Positions 1 to 5,491 are shown, counted from the stretch's first letter. The stretch is 5,491 nucleotides of DNA from Oxalobacteraceae bacterium (GCA_947446335.1 CANFGA010000247.1:1-5491); one strand, 5' to 3'. The notes: generated from the letters alone by a model not told the origin. Numbers and translations are program-made.

Positions 1-957
1 AGTGGCACGGGCACCGTCAGCGGCACCGTGGCCGGCGATGCTGTGGCGAACGCTGGCTTGCAAAGCTATCTGGACAAGAATGCCGGCACGGGCAACAAGG
101 CCGTGCGCGCATCCGGCGTCACGATCCAGGATGCGAACAGCGCCGACATGAGCGGCAATTACGCGATCAGCTACGTTGATGATGTCAGCGGTACGATCAA
201 TCGGGCAGCATTGAGCATCACCGGCATGACGGCAGCTAACAAAGTCTATGACGGCACAACCTCAGCCACGCTGTCGGGCGGTGTCTTGAACGGTCTGATC
301 GGCAGCGAAAAGCTGTCCTTCAGCGGCCAGAGCGGTGTGTTTAGCGGCAAGGATGTGGGCAGCGGCAAAGTAGTGACGATCACCGGCGCCATTCTGGGTA
401 ATGGTAGCGCTGGCTTGGCGAGTAATTACAGCGTCACCAATCCGACAGGTGTAACTGCGACCATCACGCAAAAAGCGCTGACGGCTGACGTGGCAGGTCA
501 GAGCAAGGCCTACGATGGCACGACGACGACGGCAACGCCGGTGTTGACGATCACCTCCGGTCTGATTGGCAGTGAAACGGTGGTCGCCAATGGCACGGCC
601 AGTTTCAACAGCAAGGACGTGCTGAGCGCCGACAAGGTGACAGTCGACACGGCAGCGCTGACCAATGGCGCCAACGGTGGTCTGGCCAGTAACTACAGTC
701 TGGCAGTTGGCCAGACCGCAGGGGCCAGCATCAACCCTGCGACGCTCACTTATGACGCGTCGCAAGCGAGCTTCTTTTCCGGGCAAGCAGCGGGACCTGT
801 GACGGGGACGGTGAGTGGTTTTGCCCCAGGCGACACGCTGGCTGGTTCTACCAGCGGGACTTTGGGCTGGAACACGGCTGTCGTGGCTGCGAGTTTGCCG
901 GGCTTTTATGCCATCAACGGCAGCGGCCTGACTGCCACAAACTATGTGTTTGCACAG
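1..957 (+). repeat. Tandem YDG/MBG-type protein repeats in the exoprotein
   Basis: The repeats have a period of about 88-89 codons. The units are 1-207 (partial, C-terminal end only), 208-471 and 472-738, then a related but divergent MBG-like unit at 739-957. Shared landmarks in the two full units are the YDGTT motif (nucleotides about 241-261 and 505-525), G-L-I-G-S-E, a Lys-Asp-Val turn (GKDV, SKDV), and the terminal LASNYS followed by an I-T-Q or I-N-P linker. The units match in protein sequence but are clearly diverged in DNA sequence, so they are old duplications rather than a recent expansion. In the last unit the usual YGX motif appears degraded (FFSGQ), while the GTVSGF and INGSGL landmarks are kept. 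The unit boundaries are my estimate. Confidence 0.75.
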
Positions 958-1275
958 TCTGCGCGAAATGTGGCGGCACTGTCGCTGCTCCCTGGCACGG
1001 CAATGCAACCTGTACTCGACGCGATCGCTCAAGTACAGGTGGATACGTTGATGTCAGTGACAAATACCAACCTGCTCACACTGTCACCGACCATCACCAC
1101 TGTCACGCAGCGTGCTGGCTCTGGCCCGGTCGCCGGGAACGATGCAGCCCCGGCCAATGCTGACAAAGGCGCAGTAATCAACACGGCAATGATGGTCGGA
1201 AGCGTCGGGCCGTCATTGCGTATCGTAAATGGCGGCATGAGGCTCCCTGCAAACATGGTGAATGTAAATGAATAA
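1..1275 (+). CDS. Filamentous haemagglutinin-like TpsA exoprotein, C-terminal part (5' end outside window)
   Basis: The reading frame is open from base 1 to the TAA at 1273-1275, giving 424 residues. The GTG at 28 is only an internal codon, so the true start lies upstream. The sequence is a run of Ser/Thr/Gly/Ala-rich beta-repeats. A partial repeat (1-207) ends in GNYAISY. Two full YDG-type repeats (208-471 and 472-738) each carry a (V/A)YDGTT motif near the start and LASNYS near the end. A divergent MBG-like (YGX-type) domain follows at 739-957, with GTVSGF, YAINGSGL and NYVFAQ motifs. The last ~105 residues are a tail that resembles no domain I know. No cysteine, transmembrane helix, VENN motif or C-terminal toxin-like domain is visible. 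This argues against a CdiA effector and against HMW1-type cysteine anchoring. Such proteins are exported by the Sec pathway, cross the outer membrane through a TpsB partner and act as adhesins or matrix proteins. The next gene is that partner. The TPS secretion domain would be at the missing N-terminus, so the family call rests on the repeats and the neighbour. Confidence 0.85.
   Translation, partial: SGTGTVSGTVAGDAVANAGLQSYLDKNAGTGNKAVRASGVTIQDANSADMSGNYAISYVDDVSGTINRAALSITGMTAANKVYDGTTSATLSGGVLNGLIGSEKLSFSGQSGVFSGKDVGSGKVVTITGAILGNGSAGLASNYSVTNPTGVTATITQKALTADVAGQSKAYDGTTTTATPVLTITSGLIGSETVVANGTASFNSKDVLSADKVTVDTAALTNGANGGLASNYSLAVGQTAGASINPATLTYDASQASFFSGQAAGPVTGTVSGFAPGDTLAGSTSGTLGWNTAVVAASLPGFYAINGSGLTATNYVFAQSARNVAALSLLPGTAMQPVLDAIAQVQVDTLMSVTNTNLLTLSPTITTVTQRAGSGPVAGNDAAPANADKGAVINTAMMVGSVGPSLRIVNGGMRLPANMVNVNE
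1257..1261 (+). promoter_or_regulatory. Ribosome binding site for tpsB, inside tpsA
   Basis: GGTGA lies 6 nt before the ATG at 1268 and within the last codons of the upstream gene. It supports 1268 over the in-frame ATG at 1286, which has no comparable site. Because the site is inside the tpsA coding region and the genes overlap, translation of the two genes is probably coupled. Confidence 0.55.
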
Positions 1276-2989
1276 GATCGCTTCAATGAAAAAAAACGCA
1301 CAACCTCAGCGCAGCATCGCTCCGCGATTGGCGGCCATTCTGGTCACACTTTATCCGCTGGCTGTCCAGGCCGCAGGTCCGGCGATCTTTGATTCCGGCA
1401 CGATACTGCAGCAGGTGCAGCCAGTGACGCCGCCATCTGCGTCATCGGTCGGGACCGGCGTGACCACGGCGCCGCAAGGCAATGCGAGCTTGCCGTCGAG
1501 CGCACCTCTTCTGGTTCAGACCTTGCGCATCACCGGCAATACCTTGTTCGACACGGCAACCTTGCATGCGCTGGTGGCCGATGGAGAAGGCACCACCCGC
1601 ACGCTGGCCTCGCTGGAGGAACTGACCGCTCGCATCACCGACTACTATCGCAAAAATGACTATCCGCTGGCGCGGGCGATCATTCCCGCGCAAGCGATTC
1701 GGGACGGGGTGATCGTCATTGAGGTGATCGAAGCGCGCTACGGCAAGATCAAGCTCGATAACGGCAGCCGGACAGGCACGTCATTGCTGGAGGCGACGCT
1801 GTCGCCGCTGCAAGGCGGGCAAGTCATCAGCGAGGAGGCAATGGACAGGGCACTGCTGCTGTTATCTGACATTCCAGGCATGATCGTCAACGGGACATTG
1901 ACGCCGGGCGAAGCCGTAGGCACATCGGATCTGTTGCTTGACACTACATCGGCGCCGGCAGTCTCCGGCAATATTGTGCTCGACAGTTATGGCGATCGCT
2001 ACACAGGGCGCGAGCGCATCGGCAGCACGGTCAACATCACCAATCCGTTGCACCGTGGCGATAATTTGAGCATCAGCGCAATCACTTCCGGGCGCGGCTT
2101 GAACTATGCCCGCATCGCTTATTCCACCATATTGAACGGACTGGGCACAAGCATTGGTGGCTCCTATTCGGCGCTGCACTACAGACTGGGCGAACCGCTT
2201 AAAGCACTCGATGCCCACGGTACGGCGCAGGTTGCAAGTCTGTACGTCAAGCATCCGCTGCTGCGCAGCCGTGACGTCAATGTCTTCGGGCAAATTCAGT
2301 ACGACTCGCTGCAATTGCGCGACCGTATCGATGCCGGCCCGCTGCGCACGGACCGGCATCTCGATAACTGGGTGGCAAGCCTGACTGGCGATGCGCGCGA
2401 TATGCTGTTTTCTGGTGGAGTCACTTCCTGGAGCGTCGGCATGACAGCAGGTCGCGTCGGCTTCGATGACAATGCCGCCCAATTGGCCGATGCGGCGAGC
2501 GCAAAAACCCGGGGCGGATTCGCTAAATGGAATGCAAGCGCGGCGCATCTGCAAAATCTGAGCTCAAAAGACACGCTCTATTTGTCATTCGCGGGGCAGT
2601 GGGCCGACAACAACCTCGATTCATCGCAGAAGATGAGTTCGGGCGGGCCTTACAGCGTGCGTGCCTACGATACGGGGACGGCATCGAGCGACAAAGGTTA
2701 TCAAGGCACTGTCGAATTGCGGCGCGACATGGGCGCGGCCTGGACCGGGCAATGGCAAGCGTTGGCCTTTATCGACAGCGCGCGCGTCACGCTGAGCCAG
2801 AATGTGTGGACTACAGCAAGAGGGGGCAACCACGTGACATTAAGCGGTGCCGGGGTCGGTATCAACTGGGCTGGTCCGCAGCAGTTGAGCCTCAGGGCCA
2901 CGATCGCCACGCCGATCGGATCGACACCGACCATGCTGGCCAGTGCGGCCTCCGTGCGCGCATGGATAGGGATCAGCAAGGGCTTCTGA
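1268..2989 (+). CDS. TpsB outer-membrane transporter, ShlB/FhaC/HecB family
   Basis: This 573-residue protein has the family's usual length. Residues 1-35 look like a Sec signal peptide: a basic start, a hydrophobic core at about 21-33, and a likely cleavage after V-Q-A at 33-35. A Pro/Ser/Thr-rich linker follows to about 80. The first POTRA domain (about 82-158) has V-x-x-L-R-I-T-G-N-T-L-F near its start and Y-Y-R-K-N-D-Y-P-L-A-R-A in its centre, characteristic of POTRA_2. A second POTRA spans about 159-230. The rest is an Omp85/TpsB-type beta-barrel. It includes the loop-6 motif SVRAYDTG (463-470), with VRAY where FhaC has VRGF, and ends in Phe, as outer-membrane barrels usually do. In this family the POTRA domains bind the exoprotein's secretion domain in the periplasm and the barrel translocates it. 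The gene overlaps the exoprotein gene by 8 bp, so the two form an operon and very probably a cognate pair. It is intact. Substrate specificity is inferred from adjacency. Confidence 0.93.
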   Translation: MNKIASMKKNAQPQRSIAPRLAAILVTLYPLAVQAAGPAIFDSGTILQQVQPVTPPSASSVGTGVTTAPQGNASLPSSAPLLVQTLRITGNTLFDTATLHALVADGEGTTRTLASLEELTARITDYYRKNDYPLARAIIPAQAIRDGVIVIEVIEARYGKIKLDNGSRTGTSLLEATLSPLQGGQVISEEAMDRALLLLSDIPGMIVNGTLTPGEAVGTSDLLLDTTSAPAVSGNIVLDSYGDRYTGRERIGSTVNITNPLHRGDNLSISAITSGRGLNYARIAYSTILNGLGTSIGGSYSALHYRLGEPLKALDAHGTAQVASLYVKHPLLRSRDVNVFGQIQYDSLQLRDRIDAGPLRTDRHLDNWVASLTGDARDMLFSGGVTSWSVGMTAGRVGFDDNAAQLADAASAKTRGGFAKWNASAAHLQNLSSKDTLYLSFAGQWADNNLDSSQKMSSGGPYSVRAYDTGTASSDKGYQGTVELRRDMGAAWTGQWQALAFIDSARVTLSQNVWTTARGGNHVTLSGAGVGINWAGPQQLSLRATIATPIGSTPTMLASAASVRAWIGISKGF

Positions 2990-2997
2990 CGCGGCGA

Positions 2998-3025
2998 CCG
3001 GGCCGATGATGCCATTCTGGCCCGG
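2998..3025. terminator. Short GC-rich inverted repeat just after tpsB
   Basis: CCGGGCC (2998-3004) is perfectly complementary to GGCCCGG (3019-3025) across a 14-nt loop. It begins 9 nt after the tpsB stop codon. No T-run follows on either strand, so it is not a canonical intrinsic terminator. It may stabilise the mRNA 3' end or assist termination. Confidence 0.35.
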
Positions 3026-3050
3026 CTGCTGAAATCGGACGGTGGCACCT

Positions 3051-3096
3051 GACAAGCTCGCCACCGAAGTGGCTGGCCCTGGCTTGCGAGCTTGTC
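3051..3096. terminator. Perfect 11-bp inverted repeat between convergent genes, possible bidirectional terminator
   Basis: GACAAGCTCGC (3051-3061) is fully complementary to GCGAGCTTGTC (3086-3096). The loop of 24 nt contains a mini-hairpin (CAC-CGAA-GTG, 3062-3071). It sits between the tpsB stop (2989) and the yicC stop (3102-3104), only 5 bp from yicC, which is where a shared terminator would be expected. Neither side has a T-tract, so classical Rho-independent action is uncertain. A second pairing is possible: GGTGGC (3041-3046) with GCCACC (3060-3065) competes with the base of the long stem. Confidence 0.5.
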
Positions 3097-3101
3097 GATC
3101 A

Positions 3102-4001
3102 CTATTCCAGGTTCTGGACTTGTTCGCGCACCTGTTCGATCAGCAGTTTCAATTCCATCGCCGCGTCGGCCAATTCCTTGACTGCGGCCTTGGCGCCCAG
3201 CGTGTTGGCTTCGCGATTCAATTCCTGCATCATGAAATCGAGTCGCTTGCCGACCTGGCCGCCCTTGGTCAATATGTGGCGCGTTTCGGTCAGATGCGCC
3301 GACAGGCGCGACAGTTCCTCGGCGACATCGATCCGTATTCCGTACAGGATCACTTCCTGACGTATGCGTTCGCTGGCATCCTGGCGCGACAGCGTGCCGC
3401 CCTGGCACGTCATGCCCAGCACATCTTGCATGCGCTCGATCGCCTTGTGCTGGAATTGGGCAACCACTTGCGGGATCAGCGGCGTGATGCGCGTGACGAT
3501 CGCTTCCATCGCATCGATGCGGGCAATGAGCATTGCCGCCAGCGCCGCGCCTTCGCGCTGGCGGCTGTCGATGAAGGCCGCCACGCAGCGCACGGTCAAC
3601 GCCGCGACATCGGCTTGCAGCGATTCCTGGCCCACTTGCGCCTCTTCGATCACGCCTGGCCAGCGCAGCAATTCAGCCACTGACATCATCGGCGCCGAGA
3701 CGAAATGCTTGCCGATCTCGGTTTGCAGGCGCGCCAGTTCCAGCAGCAGCGCCTCGTTCAGCGCTTGCGTGCCGCTGCTGGCACCCTTGCGCCCGAACGA
3801 CAGGCGCAATTCCACCTTGCCGCGCGTGATCGCCGCCATCAGCGCACTGCGCAGATCTGGTTCGAGCGCGCGCAGGTCGTCGTTGATGCGGAACTGCAGA
3901 TCGAGAAAGCGCGAATTGACGCTCTTGATTTCAATCGTCAGCGTGCCCGCTGCGCTCTCGCTGGTGGCAACTGCATAGCCTGTCATGCTTGAAATGGTCA
4001 A
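3102..4001 (-). CDS. yicC: YicC/YloC family endoribonuclease
   Basis: The product is 299 residues from a TTG start at 4001-3999, close to the family's length (about 290). The N-terminal YicC domain begins M-T-I-S-S-M-T-G-Y-A and continues with I-E-I-K-S-V-N-S-R-F-L-D (about 23-34) and T-R-G-K-V-E-L (59-65). The C-terminal DUF1732 domain carries DVAEELSRLSAHL (225-237), GKRLDFMMQELNREANT (251-267) and an end of I-E-Q-V-R-E-Q-V-Q-N. These are the family's strongest signatures. E. coli YicC and B. subtilis YloC have been reported as cytoplasmic endoribonucleases. The frame stays open upstream to about 4175, but the extra residues would run into the divergent kinase gene and lie outside the family alignment. 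The TTG has a GGGGA site 5 nt upstream. Alternatives are an ATG at 3986 (shorter) and an ATG at 4040 (13 codons longer), neither with a good ribosome binding site. In related bacteria gmk often follows yicC. Here the convergent tpsB does. Confidence 0.95.
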   Translation of the reverse strand: MTISSMTGYAVATSESAAGTLTIEIKSVNSRFLDLQFRINDDLRALEPDLRSALMAAITRGKVELRLSFGRKGASSGTQALNEALLLELARLQTEIGKHFVSAPMMSVAELLRWPGVIEEAQVGQESLQADVAALTVRCVAAFIDSRQREGAALAAMLIARIDAMEAIVTRITPLIPQVVAQFQHKAIERMQDVLGMTCQGGTLSRQDASERIRQEVILYGIRIDVAEELSRLSAHLTETRHILTKGGQVGKRLDFMMQELNREANTLGAKAAVKELADAAMELKLLIEQVREQVQNLE

Positions 4002-4105
4002 TCTGGTCCCCGGTTTTATCTTTACAAGGCAGCGCTTCATATACAAAATAAGCCATAAAATGAACCGCAGTCCACACAATCGCACTGATCGAAGTGAGAA
4101 AATCG
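4002..4105. promoter_or_regulatory. Divergent promoter region between yicC and the kinase gene
   Basis: This 104-bp gap has an AT-rich core (about 4011-4062) in an otherwise GC-rich block. The best sigma-70-like pair towards the kinase is TTTACA (4021-4026), a 17-nt spacer, then CAAAAT (4044-4049). TAAAAT at 4056-4061 is a better -10 but lacks a convincing -35. Towards yicC a possible -10 TATATG is read on the minus strand at 4043-4038, with a poor -35. The two promoters would overlap, so binding by one polymerase could affect the other. The exact elements are tentative. That the gap holds both promoters is the natural reading of divergent genes. Confidence 0.5.
4007..4011 (-). promoter_or_regulatory. 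Ribosome binding site supporting the yicC TTG start
   Basis: On the minus strand GGGGA is followed by 5 nt and then TTG (4001-3999). This spacing, together with the family N-terminus (x-x-x-S-M-T-G-Y-A), makes TTG the best start. A weak start codon may limit YicC synthesis. Confidence 0.5.
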
Positions 4106-5056
4106 ATGGCCGCACAAAACAACGCACCATTGCCCGCCGGGCTAGATGTCGCTGGATACCACATTGTAAAGACAATTGGCTGCGGCGGGTTCAGTATTGT
4201 CTACTTGGCACATGATGCGCATGGCAATGCGGTCGCGCTGAAGGAATATCTGCCCAGTCAATTGACGCTGCGCAGCCAGGGCGGTTTGGCGCCGCAGGTC
4301 GATCCGGCGCATCTGGCCCTGTTTCAGCTCGGCTTGCGCTGCTTTTTCAACGAGGCGCGCGCCTTGGTGCAGATTCACCATCCGAACGTGGTGCGCGCGC
4401 TCGACTTCTTTCGCGCCAATCAGACAGCCTACCTGGTGATGGCTTTCGAAGCCGGCCATACGCTGCAACACGTGATCACGGTCAAATGCGCGCACGGCGC
4501 GCGCTTGAGCGAAGCATTCATCGTCGCCACGTTCGTCCAGATCAGCAATGGCGTGCGCGCCATGCATGCGCACAAGCTGTTGCACCTCGACTTGAAGCCG
4601 GCCAACATCCATTTGCGCCACGATGGCACGCCGATCTTGCTCGACATCGGCGGCGGCGCACTGGCGCGCACTGGATCCGGTCTCGATGCCCGGCCGGTGC
4701 CGATCTGGTCGCCTGGCTTCGCGCCGCCCGAGTTGCACCAGGGCTGTCCGGGGCCGTGGTCGGACGCCTACGGCATCGGTGCGTCGATCTATGCGTGCCT
4801 GCTGGGCACGGCGCCGCCTGCGGCCAGTGCGCGCGCGCTCGATGACCGGACCGACGCGCAGTTGAACCGTCTGGCAGGCGTTTATTCCGATGCGCTGCTG
4901 CAACTGGTGCGCTGGTGTTTGATGCTCGACCCGTTGGCGCGTCCGCAGAGCCTGTTTGCGCTGCAACTGCGGCTGCGCGATGTTTCATCCGCGACCGGGC
5001 CTCACGCATCAAATGTTATGATGGTCGACTATCCGCCCGCACCATCGGCAGCATGA
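4106..5056 (+). CDS. Small soluble Hanks-type Ser/Thr protein kinase with atypical motifs
   Basis: The product is 316 residues from the ATG at 4106. The in-frame GTG at 4094 would add four residues, but it lies inside the GTGAG-like ribosome binding site. One kinase domain (about 17-292) fills the protein. The glycine loop G-C-G-G-F-S-I-V is at 25-32, the ATP lysine is K46 in A-L-K-E-Y-L-P, and the helix-C glutamate is E83. The catalytic loop H-L-D-L-K-P-A-N (160-167) keeps D162, K164 and N167 but has Leu where HRD has Arg. The metal motif is D-I-G (180-182) instead of DFG. P-P-E (207-209) replaces APE, and D220 and R279 are the conserved C-lobe residues. All residues needed for ATP binding and phosphotransfer are present, so it is probably active, as a non-RD kinase not needing activation-loop phosphorylation. 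No membrane segment, PASTA repeat or other sensor domain is present. It is divergent from yicC and 28 bp ahead of rph. Its substrate is unknown and no PP2C phosphatase gene is seen in the window. Confidence 0.9.
   Translation: MAAQNNAPLPAGLDVAGYHIVKTIGCGGFSIVYLAHDAHGNAVALKEYLPSQLTLRSQGGLAPQVDPAHLALFQLGLRCFFNEARALVQIHHPNVVRALDFFRANQTAYLVMAFEAGHTLQHVITVKCAHGARLSEAFIVATFVQISNGVRAMHAHKLLHLDLKPANIHLRHDGTPILLDIGGGALARTGSGLDARPVPIWSPGFAPPELHQGCPGPWSDAYGIGASIYACLLGTAPPAASARALDDRTDAQLNRLAGVYSDALLQLVRWCLMLDPLARPQSLFALQLRLRDVSSATGPHASNVMMVDYPPAPSAA
5014..5022 (+). promoter_or_regulatory. Candidate extended -10 promoter for rph, inside the kinase 3' end
   Basis: TGTTATGAT reads as an extended -10 (TG, one base, then TATGAT, five of six matching TATAAT). 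No good -35 lies 16-18 nt upstream, but extended -10 promoters depend less on one. Transcription would start near 5029, giving a leader of about 55 nt for rph, so rph could be expressed apart from the kinase. The match falls in coding sequence and could be chance. Confidence 0.4.
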
Positions 5057-5074
5057 CGCAGCCACGAACTCATC

Positions 5075-5078
5075 AGGA
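5075..5078 (+). promoter_or_regulatory. rph: Ribosome binding site for rph
   Basis: AGGA lies 6 nt before the ATG at 5085. It fixes this start, which also matches the family N-terminus (R-P-S-G-R a few residues in). Confidence 0.55.
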
Positions 5079-5084
5079 ATGAAC

Positions 5085-5491
5085 ATGCCATTTGAACACC
5101 GTCCAAGCGGACGCGCAGTCGACGCGCTGCGCGCCGTTCGCCTCACCCGTCAATACACCAAACATGCCGAAGGTTCGGTCTTGATCGAATGCGGCGATAC
5201 CAAGGTCATTTGCACCGCCAGCATCGAAGACAAGGTGCCCGGTTTCTTGAAGGGCAAGGGCCAGGGTTGGCTCACGGCCGAATACGGGATGCTGCCGCGC
5301 TCGACCCATACCCGTATGGACCGGGAAGCGGCGCGCGGCAAGCAATCGGGCCGCACCCAGGAAATCCAGCGCCTGATCGGGCGTTCCCTGCGCGCCGCCT
5401 TCGATTTGCAAGCGTTCGGCGAACGCACGCTGCACCTCGATTGCGACGTGATCCAGGCTGACGGCGGCACCCGTACCGCCTCGATCACCGG
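5085..5491 (+). CDS. rph: Ribonuclease PH, N-terminal 135 residues (3' end outside window)
   Basis: RNase PH is a phosphate-dependent 3'-5' exoribonuclease that trims tRNA 3' ends and takes part in rRNA turnover. It works as a hexameric ring in the cytoplasm. The frame runs open from the ATG to the window edge, a little over half of the usual ~240 residues. Visible signatures are H-R-P-S-G-R (5-10), H-A-E-G-S-V-L-I-E (27-35), L-K-G-K-G-Q-G-W (55-62), T-A-E-Y-G-M-L-P-R-S-T (64-74), E-I-Q-R-L-I-G-R-S-L-R-A (93-104) and Q-A-D-G-G-T-R-T-A (124-132). R90 and R130 match the phosphate-binding arginines (R86 and R126 in other RNases PH). The usual G-G-R-T is S-G-R-T here (88-91), a small change beside R90. 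The catalytic aspartates lie beyond the window. The gene follows the kinase by 28 bp on the same strand and may be co-transcribed with it, or use the internal promoter noted above. Confidence 0.96.
   Translation, partial: MPFEHRPSGRAVDALRAVRLTRQYTKHAEGSVLIECGDTKVICTASIEDKVPGFLKGKGQGWLTAEYGMLPRSTHTRMDREAARGKQSGRTQEIQRLIGRSLRAAFDLQAFGERTLHLDCDVIQADGGTRTASIT

Noticed and set aside
262..1032. 256-codon minus-strand open frame opposite the exoprotein
   Set aside because: Arg/His/Gln-rich shadow of a gene with clear repeat structure on the other strand. No recognisable domain.
1..1275. Possible CdiA contact-dependent inhibition toxin with an immunity gene
   Set aside because: No VENN-like motif, no toxin domain at the C-terminus, and no small immunity gene: the transporter gene follows directly, with an overlap.
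1862..2554. 230-codon minus-strand open frame opposite tpsB
   Set aside because: It lies entirely within the TpsB barrel coding region and has no family resemblance or ribosome binding site that I can see.
2701..3408. 235-codon minus-strand open frame spanning the tpsB end, the convergent gap and part of yicC
   Set aside because: It overlaps two confidently identified genes, has low-complexity Arg/Gly/Pro composition and crosses the stem-loop region.
3042..3683. 213-codon plus-strand open frame opposite yicC
   Set aside because: Antisense shadow of a strongly conserved YicC sequence. The composition (His, Arg, Gln, Leu) is typical of GC-rich shadows.
4002..4105. Riboswitch or small RNA in the divergent gap
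   Set aside because: The gap is short and AT-rich without conserved stems. It is explained by two overlapping promoters and ribosome binding sites.
4142..4966. 274-codon minus-strand open frame opposite the kinase
   Set aside because: The kinase motifs on the plus strand are unambiguous. This frame is Arg/Gln/Ala-rich with no domain.
4106..5056. Pseudokinase
   Set aside because: The Lys, Glu, catalytic Asp, Asn and metal-binding Asp residues are all retained. Only the HRD arginine and DFG phenylalanine differ, which does not by itself abolish activity.

Overview
This window looks like chromosome from a betaproteobacterium of the order Burkholderiales, possibly Oxalobacteraceae. The reasons are the moderately high GC content, the protein sequences of yicC and rph, and the rph / Ser-Thr kinase / yicC neighbourhood, which I recall from that order. 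The family-level placement is inference from memory, not a search. There are five protein-coding genes. Two run off the window edges and none shows a frameshift. I see no tRNA, rRNA, CRISPR array, insertion sequence or phage gene.

Left half (1-2989, + strand): a two-partner secretion (type Vb) pair. The first gene is the 3' end of a large filamentous-haemagglutinin-like exoprotein (TpsA), built here from YDG/MBG-type repeats and a cysteine-free tail of about 105 residues. Its stop codon overlaps by 8 bp the start of an intact gene for the outer-membrane transporter (TpsB; ShlB/FhaC/HecB family), which has a signal peptide, two POTRA domains and a 16-strand-type barrel ending in Phe. The transporter would carry the exoprotein across the outer membrane.

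Middle (2990-3101): a 112-bp convergent gap with two inverted repeats, one of them a perfect 11-bp stem. It separates the secretion pair from the housekeeping block.

Right half (3102-5491): yicC on the - strand (YicC/YloC endoribonuclease family, probable TTG start). It is divergent from a small soluble Hanks-type Ser/Thr kinase on the + strand, which has HLD in place of HRD and DIG in place of DFG. The kinase is followed after 28 bp by rph (RNase PH, 3' truncated by the window edge). A 104-bp AT-rich divergent promoter region lies between yicC and the kinase, and a good extended -10 element lies in the kinase 3' end, ahead of rph.

The most notable points are a kinase with unusual motifs between two RNA-processing enzymes, and the placement of a secretion/adhesin locus downstream of yicC, where gmk is often found in related genomes. 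I did not find a clear new multi-gene system.
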